Assembly (NCBI GenBank): GCA_030386875.1
Contig: CM059564.1
Location: 47,698,075 to 47,762,074 of the forward strand
Direction: 5' to 3'
From: Morinoia aosen
Lineage: Eukaryota > Arthropoda > Malacostraca > Amphipoda > Talitridae
DNA length: 64,000 nt
Shown here: in pieces, positions 1-13,800 of the stretch
How the letters are laid out: each line of letters begins with the position of its first letter
Numbering within the stretch: position 1 is the first letter of the stretch
The notes under the pieces: generated by a model
The model's input: only the letters and a program-made list of their open reading frames with translations
Databases searched by the model: none
Told to the model about the DNA's origin: nothing
Translations under genes and position numbers: made by a program

Positions 1-1540
1 ATGCTTCCTCAAAATGACACTTTTGAACATTGGCCGAAACAAGCGATTCATGTATTATTTCCTGGCATCAAGAATTGCGAAGTTTTATGTCATGTACATG
101 TAAACTGTCAAAAGTGTTTTCACCTCACAATGAAAATGCATCGTCATGTATTACATGTATTATCAAATGTAGATTAAGCAAGATTAGGAGTACATTGCCC
201 TCAATCATTTATTTTCGACTAGTGACACGAGTTTCACAATACTCGTGTGTGTGTATCATCTAAGTGTATTAATTTTAAGAGATTTTAAAAACCAATGATG
301 GTACTTTTGTACCATCTATATTGGAAATATACTGTTTTTCTTTCTTTTTCTTTTCTTTCTTTCTGAAGGCGATGTCTGGAGCGCGCGCCCTTCAAGACTC
401 GGCCATTTGTTTTGCCCAACCGCAACCCTGTACTATTTGGTATGAACTAGTACTCACCGAACTTTAAGTGAACATATCTTAAGTCGATCCTCAAACTGAA
501 CTATACCTATAGAATGGGAATCAAGCAAATATTCTAATTTTCAATAAATAATATAAATAGATAAATGCACAAAAAATTTTAATCAGGATGTCATCGGTCA
601 TCAGTAAAGAAAAAGAATGCTCGTTGTCTGCATGACGAAATAAATCCAAAACATCTGCTTTTACTTCTCAATAGCCATTCCATCTCCCTCAAGCGAGAGG
701 AAGCAGTGGCTGCAAAGTTGGTCACTGGATTCTTTTGGACGTAATATTGTTAGTTCTTTGATTTAATCACATCGTTCCGATTACCTCATCTCCTTTACTT
801 TCACTACGGTATCTGAGCGTGACTACATAGAGTTGACGTCATGAGGTATGAGTTGCAACCCGAAAGAATTGGACACTAGACTCGTTCTTCGTGTAGCCGT
901 ATTCTATTTCATTTTAATACATCAGATGCTGAGCCAAACTAATGTGTCTCTATCTAAATCATTTCGACTCAGTAAATACAAATCCTAGCAATAATATCAT
1001 AAATCCTATAGCGTGGCACCCCAGGTTCTCATTGTTAACAAATTTCATGTTCCGCTCATGGTTTCCTAAACTTTTCCTTATCGTACTTGATACCAGTTAC
1101 GTACGTTGGACCTTTGTAGTTGACCAGGTGTATTATGGGCTCAGGTGGTTTCTTTGGGCTTATCCCGTGCACTTTGAGTTGTGGATGGCAAGTTCTGATG
1201 ATTCCTGGATATATATTTATTAAAAGAACATATGAAAAGGAAACAAAATGCTAAAGGCATTCGTTTGACTCTCAACAACATCCCAACTGATAAAAAAAAT
1301 TATGCCCAGAGATTTCACGTTTTTTCATGTACATATTCCTCTCAAGGAGTAAAATTTTTGATTTGACTTGAAAAGGTATATTATTTTAGGACCAGTAGAG
1401 AATAAAAATCGAGCAAAATCCTAACTTGCACGTTGTCAGTATAGTATCAGTAGGTATATCGAGTCCAACACTCAGCTCACAAGCGCAAAGGCTGTCTTCA
1501 CTCACAAATTTATCATTTCCCGTTTCATGTGACCATTCTG
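1..1540. other. Region upstream of gene 1, no gene seen
   Basis: Only a pyrimidine-rich CT/T microsatellite at about 335-364 stands out. One open frame of 93 codons (942-1223, + strand) has no recognisable domain. A promoter and a noncoding first exon of gene 1 may lie here, but I could not identify either. Confidence 0.5.
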
Positions 1541-1735
1541 TCCACTGCAGAGTGAAAACTAAACAAAGTGAGTTATTTCATCATGTACTAAACATTTAAC
1601 GCAGCATTTTTGTTCTCTTGGCAGCGTATCCCTTTTCTTTAAGCCAGTCCACTCATTGCCAGATGAACATTAATGTTTGTGAGTAATTTCATCATGTAAT
1701 AAACATCTTAAGCAACGTTTTTGTTCTCTTGCCAG
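1541..1735 (+). repeat. Tandem duplication with two 57-nt mini-introns in the gene 1 leader
   Basis: Two segments with a 111-bp period each contain a GTGAGT donor, exactly 57 nt, and a CAG acceptor: 1568-1624 and 1679-1735. They are about 86% identical by eye and share a TTTTTGTTCTCTTG polypyrimidine stretch before the acceptor. Between them lies a 54-nt segment (1625-1678) that would be an exon if both introns are removed. The second acceptor defines the 5' border of the exon carrying the gene 1 start codon. Removal of the second mini-intron would place an ATG at 1673 in frame with ATG 1790 and add 20 residues. Confidence 0.7.
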
Positions 1736-1789
1736 CATATTGGTATCGTTGTGAGTTGGGTGACGTGCAGTTCAGGTTTCACCGAGACC

Positions 1790-1854
1790 ATGAGCGCCCA
1801 CACGTCTATAGAGATGACGCCTCTGCTCTCCAATCCAGCCCCGGCAACGGCCAG
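1790..1854 (+). CDS. Gene 1 exon 1: N-terminus
   Basis: The ATG at 1790 opens a 65-nt coding segment (MSAHTSIEMTPLLSNP...) ending at a GTCAGA donor in phase 2. Length and phase match exon 1 of genes 2 and 3, and the TPLL motif resembles IPLLK in gene 3, which is why this start was chosen. The frame is open upstream to the acceptor at 1735, so ATG 1673 in the preceding segment is an alternative start. Confidence 0.65.
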
Positions 1855-4800
1855 GTCAGAAGTTTCCAATGTAGTCAGTCCATATTTGATTTGTTGTGAC
1901 ACTCATGACTGAACAAGAATTCCTTAACTCATGTCTATACGTCAATCATTATTTCTCTGATTGTGGTTTCACGATTGAACAAGAATTCCATAACTCATGT
2001 CTATACGCAGGGACTTTAGAACCCGTGATTGAACTGGAATTCTAAAATGTCATATCCGTTTACCTGGGTTTGCAATCTTCGACAACTGTAATTCTTTGAG
2101 ATTATGTCTGTTTTATAAGATGTCTCTGTACGTTGATTCTATCTAAATACTACAGCAAAATTTTGAAACTCATTACTGAACTAGAGTCACACAACATGTC
2201 TAGTTTCGAAGTTTTTGAAAGATATGAATGAACTGACATAATGTTGCGTTAAGTTTAGTGTCCTTCCAAAGTGCTGTATTATCATGCATTGTTGTTGCGT
2301 ACAAGCTTTATTTCTGCAAGGAAATTCAAAATTAGAATTCTAATTTTCAATAATAAATGATGGAAATGCGAATATTGTACTGGAAGTTTCTACATAGATT
2401 ACATTTCATTTTCGGTGTCTATTCAGTAAAAACAATCGTTAACAATTTTAATCTTTACTGACGGTGGACTAGAAAGAGCGAATAATAATTTTCTTCAATT
2501 CAACCTTTAAGTATGAGTTGATTATATAATTTCTTACTTATGAAAATGAAGCACGTTTTTTCGTGAGTTTTCATTTTACGCTACGTTTGATTTTTCCAGC
2601 ACTCCTGCAGCTACAATTCAAAGCCTCGAAGATGCGATTGAGGAAATTCGAACGAAGAAATTACCTCTGGAAAAGTTCAAAAAAGTGTTCGAAGATCACC
2701 CAAACCCTCGCGAAGAAATAAAAGCGAAGAATTTGTTGTTCACAATTGTCTCGGGGAGCAAATTGAAAACTTTTGATATGCTCTTTGTCCTCCTTCCAAA
2801 AGTTGACTCTGAGATTCTTTCAGCGGTGGATAAAAATGGGAAAACTGTGCTTCACGTGGCTGTCGAACATGACCACGATCGATGCACCCAAGCAATCATC
2901 AGGAAGGACAAAGCATCTCTCACGAGAGGTGATAACGATGGCAACACGCCTCTGCACTACATGGTCAGATTTGAGAGAATAAGTGCATGTAAAAAGGCCA
3001 TTGATGTGATCTTGGAAAAGTACAAATTTCCTGCCTCACAAAATAGTGAAAGCAACGCGCTTGTGCCTAAAAATGACGGATTAGAAAGTTCAGAAGCCCA
3101 GAAGAAGGCCATTAAATTTTGTTCGGATGTAATTAACCGGGCGAACAAGAACAGCATTTCAGCCTTGCACCTGGCGGCGAGAGAAAGAAGCCCTGAAATC
3201 ATGAAAATTTTCTTGGACAACGGAGGGGACCCAAAAGCTCTGACGAACAAGGGTCTCACACCTCTGCACTTCGCAGCCCAGAGCGGCTCGCTACAGTGCG
3301 TCAAGTATTTACTGGAAAAAATACCTCATCTTCAAGATCAGATCGAGTACCTGAATATGCAAACTGATATTGGCTGCACGGCGCTGATGCTAGCGGCAAA
3401 GGGAGGTTTTGTTGCCGTTTGCCAAGAGCTTCGGCAGACCGATTGCAGTTTGAAGTCCCGCGATGGCAACACAGCCTTGACTCATGCCGCAAGCAAAGGT
3501 TTATTCCATTTGGTTAAGATTCTCGCAAATGGCTGTGAGGCACAAAGTGAGACTCTCCCAGAAGAAAAAGCCAAACTTATTTCTCTAAAAAATATAGATT
3601 TCATTTTTTCCTGTCTAAAGGCCGCTATTCACGGTAAAAGTGACACCTGCTTTACCTATTTTCTAAACAAGGCGGAAGAGCAGTTTTCGGACGCAAAAAT
3701 AAAGGAGCTCGTTGACTTATCAGCTGCCACGTCGCTCAAATGCATCAAGCAAATGGCTGGCCGACCTGAATTTGATAAATATTTGAACGCGTACCGGACA
3801 GCTAGTGGCGACAGCCTTCTCCATCTCGCCGTGACGATGAAAAGTTACGTCACCGCTAAGGAACTGCTCAACACGACTAAAATCGATAAATTTGTCAGGA
3901 ATAAAAAAGAGGACTCAGCTTTGCACCTGATGGCCCGTCAGCCCGAGACATTGCAGAACTGCCACGAAGAAGAGAGGCAATACGTCGCTCGAAAGCTCCT
4001 GCAAGACTCTCGTGAACTTGTTAGGTCTGGAAACAGAGCTGGAGAGACGCCACTTCACCTGGCCGCCCGGGCCGGGAACGCTGATTTGATAAGAGCTATT
4101 CTCCATAAAGAACCCAATGTCCTTAGCTTGAACAAGAAAAAAATGACAGCGATACATCTTGCTGCTGAAATGGGTCATGTCCTCTGCCTGGAAATGCTGC
4201 TCCACTCGCTGAAGTCCCAAGACTATCACACACTGCGGGACATGAAGCCACATCCACTACACCTCTGTGCTGGCAACGGCCACAAAGAGTGCTGCGAGCT
4301 GCTGCTCAAACCGTCTTTGGTACGTGATATGGTTGAAAATTAAATTAGTTTCAAGTTTGTCTATTGCATCCATATATTTCAGACGGCATCAGCATGTAAT
4401 ATGCTCGTAGAACTCAATTTAGTTTCAAATCTATTTATTAGATCCGCATTTTTCAGACGACATCAACAAAAACACCTCTTTTTTAGTAGTCATATGTAAT
4501 CATTTTGACATTGTACGTGTGTTTATAATGCGTTTTACTTCTATTGATTATTAAAAATATTCATCCTTGGCTTTGAATAAAGGCATCGTATCAGAATTAG
4601 TTTCGCAGTACGCTATAGCGAAACGTAAGTCTCGGAATTCTTACCATGCTTAAATATTTCATTAAATTGGAAGTGCTTTTAAGAAATCACCACTTTCCAT
4701 CGAAACTTTGAAGATAAAGGTGCCCTCTGGTAGCTTCCATTGTTAATCAACTAATGTTTAACAGTGCTCTTGATTGGGGCAGTATATCAAAACCTCATTT

Positions 4801-7800
4801 TTTGTTCGGTAACGTGATTGATTATTTCTAATACACCCAAGCTAATTTATAATCAAATCAAGTCATGTCAAGTTATTGCATGATTGCCTTTAATATCCTT
4901 GTCAGGTGGATGAATGACTACCTCGTATACCCTTGTCCAGTGGGTGCATGATTGCCTCGATTATCTTTGTCCAGTGGGTGCATGATTGCCTCGAACATTC
5001 TAGTCCAGTGGGTGAATGATTGCCTCTAACATCCATGTCAGGTGGGGGAGAATCCCGAAGAAAACCTCACCCTGAAGGCCCCCAACGGCCAGTACCCAGT
5101 AGACAGAGCGTTCCGAGCAAAACAAGAAGAGGTCTTCTGTTTCTTGCTCGGCAAAATGAAGTTTAAAGAAGATGAAGAATTTGCAGTCCGCCTGCATCGC
5201 TACATGAAGAAGTGCCTCACAGTAGTCAACGAGTGAGTCAGAGATGCCTTACGGCTTACCCGTGTTATCTTTGAGATCATTAAGTTTGCCTTCGTTTTGT
5301 TCCTGTTGTAACTCAGAAGCTTTGACGTGAGGTGGCTCATTAATTATTGTAGCTGATAGCTTTAATTAAGCAGTCTGTTTATTTCAGATTGTACACCAAC
5401 ACTTATAATCTGTTTCTGCCCACCCTCTATTAGAAGCGGTTGGAATCATCCATAATTTTCGTAAGGCTCAGTGAGCCTTTGAAATGATGATGTTAAAACA
5501 AAACTAATTAAAACAACCAACTAATTAAAATAAAATGATGTTAAGACACTCTCGGTTTTTTGAGTTGGCAGCATAAAAGTGCACTCGAGTTTAGTGTTCA
5601 TAATTCAAATTTTTCCAAAAGATAAATTGAGTTAATTTCCTGTTGATCTACTTCATTATTAGAAATTAGCTAACAGGTTTTTCGACCGAAATGTAATGTT
5701 CTGCTTAGATTGATATAACAAACTTCGTTTCTGGCGTTAGAAACAATAAAGGGTTCCACCCCCAGGGTCTGTGATAAGCTTCTATAGAAGTAACTTTCAA
5801 GACTCTTCAATAATTATTTTCAGTGTTTTTGTTAATGACATTTACTGGACTAACTATTCCGACAAAGGGCGAAACTCATAAAATTTTAACCAATTTTGTT
5901 TTTGGTGAGCGTTTTTACGCCGATGTCAAGTTCAATTTGTAAACTTATGACTCGTTTGAACTGACAATTCGTCACAATTCATTTTTCTTTCTTTCATTTA
6001 ATTTATCATATCACAGCAGTAGCTGAACGAATTTAGAAATTTTGCGAAATCGTTTTATTTCTCAGTGGTTATCTCTTTTTATTGCCTACCAGTGCTATTT
6101 ATCAAAGTTTATATTTTTGCCACAGATTTATAACTTGAACGCCATCAGAACCTCGCCTTCTGAAGAGATGATACAGGAATGTGAGTCATTGTACTCTACA
6201 TTTCAAACGTAGCCGCAAGAGCATGCTACAGGAAAGCAACTAGCATCATATTTTAAAACTACAAATCATTGTTTTAGTACAGAAAACACTAACCAGAATT
6301 ATCATTATTCTTTATATGCATGAGGGCTTCCCATAAAGTATCCCGTTTCCTACAGTAATCAAACCCCACTTTCCACAGACAGCGAGATCCGAGTTGTGGC
6401 AGTTTCTATACCTCCGCAATAGAGGCCATGATTGAGAGCTCCTGGTGCAAAGCTGTGTTGGATGGACGATACTGCAGCCCAACTCCCCAACATCCCAGCA
6501 ATGTCAAGGAACAGCAGCCGAACAACAGTCTCCCTCAACCACCGCCCGACTCCAACAAAGATGGGAGTGACCAAAACGCGCCGAAACCATGCGAGTCGTT
6601 CGCCTTGCTGATCAGGACCCACAGCCGCCTGGCATGCGAGGCTATGGACAAGCACATCTCCGTTCTTTCGAGCCCTGCTTGTGAAGTGCACGACTACACG
6701 CCATTTGAGTACATCTACTACTGCACTGAAGGTGAGCACATGCCTGTTTTTCATGCAAGTACATAAGCAGGATAACAGTGCTCTTTTTTTAAACTGTGTT
6801 TTATTTGATATGTTCGAATGAGTTAACAATTCGGTGTGGTGCCAGAGTTACTCCAATGCGGTTATAAATTTTTCAGGTGCGAATTTGCTAATACTAACTG
6901 GGTGAAACTAATCTGAGCAGCCGGTTAGCTCTTTGATGTGTGAAATACCTCAACTCAGTCATTTAATGTTTGGGTTTAGATTTCGGAAAGATTCGGTGCC
7001 CACTTCACACTCTTGGGCAAAACGCTGTGTCGAAGCTCAATTTATCTGACGCTCAGTGCTTTTAATCATTTTTTGCATGAATCAGGCTTCAATTACTATG
7101 TTTTTGCTTTTGAATTTCACTCTGAATGAGACTATGAAATTTTCAGATGTAGAAGCATGAGAACATTTTCCCACAAATGTCCCACACTTAGAACGAGAGT
7201 TCATAAATTACGTTGATTTAGTCAGCAAAATAGGTAGGAGTCATTTATCCAAGGGCTCTGAATGAATGTAAATGTAAAACTGCTGTGGAATTAATCATAA
7301 AACTCTTATTTTTAAAACAAATTTAACACAAATTTCCTGCACACTGTGCACAGGCGAGAAGAAATTGTCGCCATTCGAAGCAGCACCGCAAACAAAAATG
7401 CCAAGCACGTCGAATCCTTCTCAGCAGAGTAGCTCGGCTGCTGCCCCGAGCTCTGCAAGTCAAGCAACAGCGACCGGAGCTCTGACTGGAGGCGGTACTG
7501 TGGGTACTAACCCAGGTGCTGCGGGTACTAACCCAGGTGCTGCGGGTACTAACCCAGGTGCTGCGGGTACCAACCCAAGTGTTGCGGGTGCCAACCCAGG
7601 TACTACGGGCACCAATCCAGGTGTTGCGAGTGCCAACCCAGGTACTGCGGGTACCAACCCGGGTGCTGCAAGTACCAAGCCTCGGTCACGCAGAGCTCGT
7701 AAGCGCATCGCTCCAGTTCCCAACGTAGCCAATTCTGTAGGTCCGAACACAAGCCAGTCTACTGGCAGCAACACAACCAAACCTGCTAGTTTCCCAGCCA

Positions 7801-10800
7801 GCAACTCCACGTGTGCCACCACAACCAATCCTACGACGCGTTCGGCCGGCTCCAACCCCGTCGCTCCGACGCAGCATGTGACTGATATCAAAAAACTTTA
7901 CGAGCGTCGGTTGAAGGAAAATGCGGTAGAGTTCGAGACGAAGTCTTGGTGCAAAGATCACCCTCTGCAGGAGGCTGTCAGAGGCGGTCACACTCAAGTG
8001 CTGCGCCACAAGCTCGTACAGTATGTAACCTCTGCTTCTGATTCCTGTATTTTCCTCGTTAGTTGAATGATTTTTTTTTCGGTGCTGACTATTGTTGGCT
8101 CATTGGTTATTTGATAGTAATTTACGTGTAACTTAAGTTTCGTCGTATAATTTAACTTATGATAGTCTTTGATATTCCGAAAACACATAGAAACAATCGA
8201 ATCTGAAATGAAATGATATTTTACATGCTGAAATTTTATTCTAGATAGTCTTTGATGTTCCAAAACCACGTAGAAACATGATTCGAATCTAAAATGAGAT
8301 GAACTTCTTCAGATCTTGGCTTCTGAAAAAGTTCCGCTACGCCCGTTGGGTGCTGTACCCGTACGTGTTTATGGACGTGCTCACAGCGGCGTTCGTATAC
8401 TGGCTACAGGCTCTCCTTTGGTGAGTTCGCGCTGTTAGTTATGAAAGAAGAAAAGATATTGTATATATGTCAAATTCATGCCCTATTTGCGTACATAGAT
8501 ATTTCAAAAGCTCATTTCCATTATCGAAATGAAACGAATACATTTTCGAAATCAAAGCATACTTTTGCTCATTTGAAATAAATTAATCATCTTGTTAGTT
8601 CAAGAAATTTGAAATTTGTCTGGTGATGTTGCTGGAAAAGTGTAGCCGTTTATTACGAGTGTAATACATGTAATTGCGCTTTGTATGTTAAAAAATAAGA
8701 GGCAGGTTAGATACAAGGTTTGAATAAGAGAAATGAGGGGATTAGGAACCAGTTTAAATCTATTCTAGTTAATCAATTGATCCCAGGAGTGCTTAAAAAT
8801 TGTCTTGATAACATGGGATCGGATGAGAATTTTATGACATTAAGCCTGCTGATGTTGATACAGACTGAAAAGATTATTCAAAAAATATTAAGCTTACGCA
8901 AAAAAATCATAACAAGGAATCGGTAGTTGTGATGTTTAGCTCGTATGTGACAAAAATGCACCATCTCCAGGCACTTGATAAACTATTCTATACTTCCATT
9001 GCTTGTATCTACGACTGACCAGCTGAGCTTAAGCTTTTTTTAGTGCTATAAGCCAGCACGCTGATGCGATAATTTAAAGTTACAAATAGCAGTCACTTGT
9101 TCCATGCTTACAAAAAATGCTTGAAATTATAAGAAAATTGTTGTATTTATTCGTGGAGTCATACATGCGCAAGTGATGGGTCAATACTTTTATGCCTGGC
9201 GTGTGATACTGTTTTGAAAATCACGAGCTTTGTCGACGATCGATCGCTGCTCGCGACTACTGATGCATGCTCAGATTGTTCATGTTTGACTTGTTCTCAT
9301 TGTTGTTAATGCTGCTGTCAAAAATCAGACACACTTTTGCGAGTTGATTTGACGCAAAATTGATTCACCAAAGCGTATCGTCACTATACATCATCCTTCA
9401 TTGTATTATGACACACTTTTGTGTGGCATGGGCTGATACGACACACTCAAGTGTGTCAACCATGACACACTTAGCATCAATCAACACTATTTCAATTAAA
9501 TGTTTTACTTTCTCAGACTAGTCTGAGAATACACGGAATAACTCACTATCTCTAAGAATTTTGATAAAAAGTAGCAAATATCTCGAGGTTTCTGAAGAGA
9601 ATTATGTTTCATTAACAAAATTTTAAAGGTCATTTTTTTATTGCAAGAATATAGTAATTCCACTTTGTCTTCACTTAATCTACACTTTAATGATGTCATG
9701 AAACACAAGCCTAATATGATCTTGCAATACACATAATGCATTTTTATGCATAATTTTAATGATCTTTTGAGAGCTTGAAGTCACAATTAGTTTCACACTA
9801 CCAAGAGTACAACCTTTACCCTCACAAAACCGTTTTATCATTGTACGCTCTCATGCTATGTACACTGTGGAATATTTATTAAAATTTCTTTACTTCTTAA
9901 TAATCTTGAATGCTGAAGTGCAGCTCTTCTGTAACTCTCCCGATTGTTGTTTCTTCTTCCATTTTGTGGAAAAATTCTGTCTTTGCTTTCTGCATTTTCT
10001 GTAACTCTTGTGTGCTGTCGACAGTTCCGCATCTCCAAATGCATTGATGTGAAACAAAAAGGGCGATGTCATTGATCAACGTTATTTTACATTTTCACTC
10101 GCTTTTCATGTTTTTCCCATCTTGTTTTGTACTTTTGTGACCTTATCAGTGAATTCGTTTCTTTTTTCTACCTATCGCTGCCATGTTGCATTGACTGAGG
10201 AAGATGGTTGTGCTGGGCTGCTGCTGATCCCGTCAGTTCAGGTGCGGCCAGTGCTGCCTCTCTCGCCTCCTAGTGACTAAGGGTGATGATTGTGGCCTGC
10301 TGTCGGCTACCCTCCCATAGGGAGTAGATGCCTGGTATATGCATCACTGTCATGTTAAACGTCTTTCGATATTTATTCTTTATGGTTATGGCTCTTATCA
10401 TTCTGTACTGTTCTTCAATGGAGGTAACCTGCGGTTTTTTGACCAGTTTGCTCATCAGGACCAGCAGTAAGCAGGTGCCCGCTCCCATACCGCCGCTACA
10501 GCTCTCAAGTTGGTGATGTTGGTGTGTCACAGCACCTGTGTAAATGTACCTTCCCTCACACTCCAATGCGTGCGTCCTTTTTTCATTTATTGGCCGAGTA
10601 GTTGTAACTCTTAGACGCTTTTCGATGCTCTGTTCGAGACTGTTAAGTTATGCGAGTATGCGATGCTTGTGTCTTAGCTTGACTGCGAAACGCTGGAAGC
10701 CAGGGGCTTGGAAGTTTTTTCTTGTGAATGCTTTCCCTCACGAGTGGTTTGTCTTCTAATCTCCCAACCAAATTTATGAAAGACAAGCATGAGTTAGTCT

Positions 10801-13800
10801 GAGAGTTTATACCTACCAACATTCACTTTATTGACCACTTTCACCATTTTTTTTCGCAGTACCATTGGTTGAATAACGCCCCAAATTTTTCAATTATTGT
10901 ATGAATTTTCAAATTGATGAGTTCTTTCTCATAAAAACTGTGCCTTTCTATCTCATTAAAGCTAAGATATGGAGCGTTTTTTAGTTTCGTAATTTTTATA
11001 TTTCTCAGAGTATACCATTTTTAAAATATACAGTTGTACACACATAAATTCCGATAAAAACTTGGTTCATTTTCAAAACAAAATGAGTATTGGAAATAAA
11101 CTTCCACTGGTTGAGTTTGAGTTTATTTTGCACAGCCATCCTTGCATGTGAATTTATTTTTATTGCTTCCTAACCTATCATTATTTTTCACCTAATTCTC
11201 ATCAAACTTTAAACGCCACAGTAAATATAACTTTTGAGTCCCTCATTTTACTTTCTTCTCTCAAACATGCGACTGGAACCAAGCAGCTGACTTCCTAACT
11301 GCTGCGACTACGGTAGGAATCATTTCTTCTGGTCCTATAACCGTTCACTAAAGCAATTTTTATGTATTATAGCGTGGAGTTTAATTCACTTACGACCGAA
11401 CGATAGTGAAAAATTTATAATGTTTTGTTTTACAACTGTTTAAAAAAATGCTATAGTTATAAATCCTTTCTTATCATAGCGAAGAAATATTATTCTGTAT
11501 AGCTCAGAATTACTCGTGGTAAAGTAATAAAAAATTTTTCCGTTAAATCCTCTAGCGTTAAGCATGACATCTTCAAAACGATGCTATTTTTGTGGCTTGA
11601 AATATCAGCGTTTAACTTTCGTGTTCATCACAAGTTTTAGCTCGAGTTGCACCTCCGCGTGGCTGATTCGTTCGCCCATCATTGGATGATAGTGCGGCGC
11701 TTCTGCTACCAGATTAAAATAATATCATTCCTCGAATGTATTTTCAAATAATTTTCTCTATGAATACGCTACATAACGGCGTTTTATTATTACTTTATTA
11801 TTCATGAGCTGAAATTTAGAGTTCAGTAAGATTCACCCATTACTAAAAGATAATTTTGATTTTTACATGAAAGTCCATCCGGTAAAATACCCCACAATCT
11901 GGAACAAAACTTTCGGAATGAAAAACATAAGATTAAATCGGGGGCTCATTAACACTTATCCACCGCCTTGGAGAACATAGTGGATGGAACTTACTGTCCC
12001 ACACCGAATCGTTCAGATAGAAAATACAGATGAAGACTTCATAATTTTTTTCGATACCATCGGTTGAAAAACGTGTCCAAATTTTTAAATATTGAACGAA
12101 TGTTCAAAGTAATTAGTTTTTTCTTATAAAAAATGGTCTCTTTCCAACACGTATGAGCTAGGAGATGGAGCGTTTTATAGTTTCACAAGTTTAGCCGAGG
12201 AGTAACTTGGTGGCCATGTTTGCTTCAGGAACACACGTCAACTTGAGGTAAATTTCAACGGGGTCACGAGGGAGCAACTCACTGCCGTGTACGACGACAT
12301 CGCCTACAACGGCTCCGTCGCAGTGCTGGTGTGGGACATCTTCCCTGTCGCAGCGTACGACCTGCGCTGTGCCACCTGGGCAGCTGGTGAGTGTGCCACC
12401 TGGGTGAGTGTGCCATGTGGCAAGCTGGTGAGTGTGTCATGTTTCAAGCTGGTGAGTGTGTCATGTGGCAAGCTGGTGAGTGTGCAATGTGGCAAGCTGG
12501 TGAGTGTGCCATGTTTCAACCTGGTGAGTGTGCCATGTTGCAAGCTGGTGAGTGTGCCCTTTGGCTAGCTTGTGAATGTGCCATCTGGCAAGCTGGTGGG
12601 CGTTCCGTGTGGCAAGCTGGTGAGTGTTGCGTAGAGACCAGAAGATAAAACACAAACGAGTTCAATTACCTTTCCTACTGAATTACCCTTTCAATTTATG
12701 ACTTATGAATAAACAACCGCACGATTGCCATTTGAATTTGGAAAATAACAAGATTATTCATTGTAAAGTATGAAAACTTTGAAAGTACTTCCACGCTCAA
12801 AAATGAAAGTGTGTTGCTCAAGATGTTTCATTTGTTTCTATTGTTAACAATTATCGACCCATCTCCGTACTACCAATTATTAACAAAGTATTCGAAAAGA
12901 TTGTGTATAAAAAGTGTACTCTTATTTTGAACAAAAATCATTTCTTTACGATAAACAATACGGCTTTCGCTCTAAAAAATCAACAACACAGGCTATATTA
13001 AATCATTTAAAATTCCTCTATTCTAATATAGATGAAGGAAAGCCTGTTTTCTCTGTATTTCTTGACTTTCGAAAAGCATTCGATTGTGTGGACCATAAAA
13101 TACTACTCTCGAAACTACACTGTTATGGCATTCGAGGGATTGCCCATGATTGGTTCAGATCATACCTAACAAATCGGAAGCAATACGTTGTCGTTGACGA
13201 CGCAAAATCAGACCCACAGACAATTAGCCATGGAGTTCCACAAGGATCTGTTCTTGGGCCTCTCCTGTTTCTGAATTTTATCAATGATATTGTAAAATCT
13301 ACATCATTCTTCAAATTCATACTTTTTGCCGATGACAGTACTCTTTCTGCGGTCCTTCCGAACCAAAATCCCGCTATGATTGTGGAGAGTATAAATAATG
13401 AACTTCATAAGGTTTCATCGTGGCTCAAAGCTGATAAAATAAGCCTTAATACTGATAAAACAAATTATATTACATTCTCATACAAGAAAAATGTATCTCT
13501 CCCATGCATTAAAATTGGCGAAAGTGAAATCGAAGAAACCAACTCATGTAAGTTTCTGGGCATAATAATAGATAAACATCTGACCTTCAAAGTGCACATC
13601 ACTCATATCAGTTCTAAATTATCAAAATCCATCGGAATCCTAAATAAAGTTAAAAATTTTCTGCCTGAAACAGCTTTACAAATGCTCTACCGAACGCTTA
13701 TTTCTCCATACTTGCAATACGGAATAGAAGCATGGCACGGAACTGATAAAAATAAAACCAACAAAATTTTTACTCTGCAAAAAAAAAACTATCAGAGCGG

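Noticed and set aside
7460-7891. 143-codon minus-strand open frame opposite gene 1 exon 5
   Set aside because: It is the antisense shadow of the GTNPGAA repeat and the GC-rich coding exon.
9890-10760. Cluster of small open frames on both strands in gene 1 intron 6
   Set aside because: I could not match them to any domain; they might be an old transposon, but nothing supports a specific call.
12304-12655. Open frames on both strands over the exon 7 donor array
   Set aside because: They arise from the 24-bp repeat; only the stretch up to 12386 is supported as coding by homology and phase.
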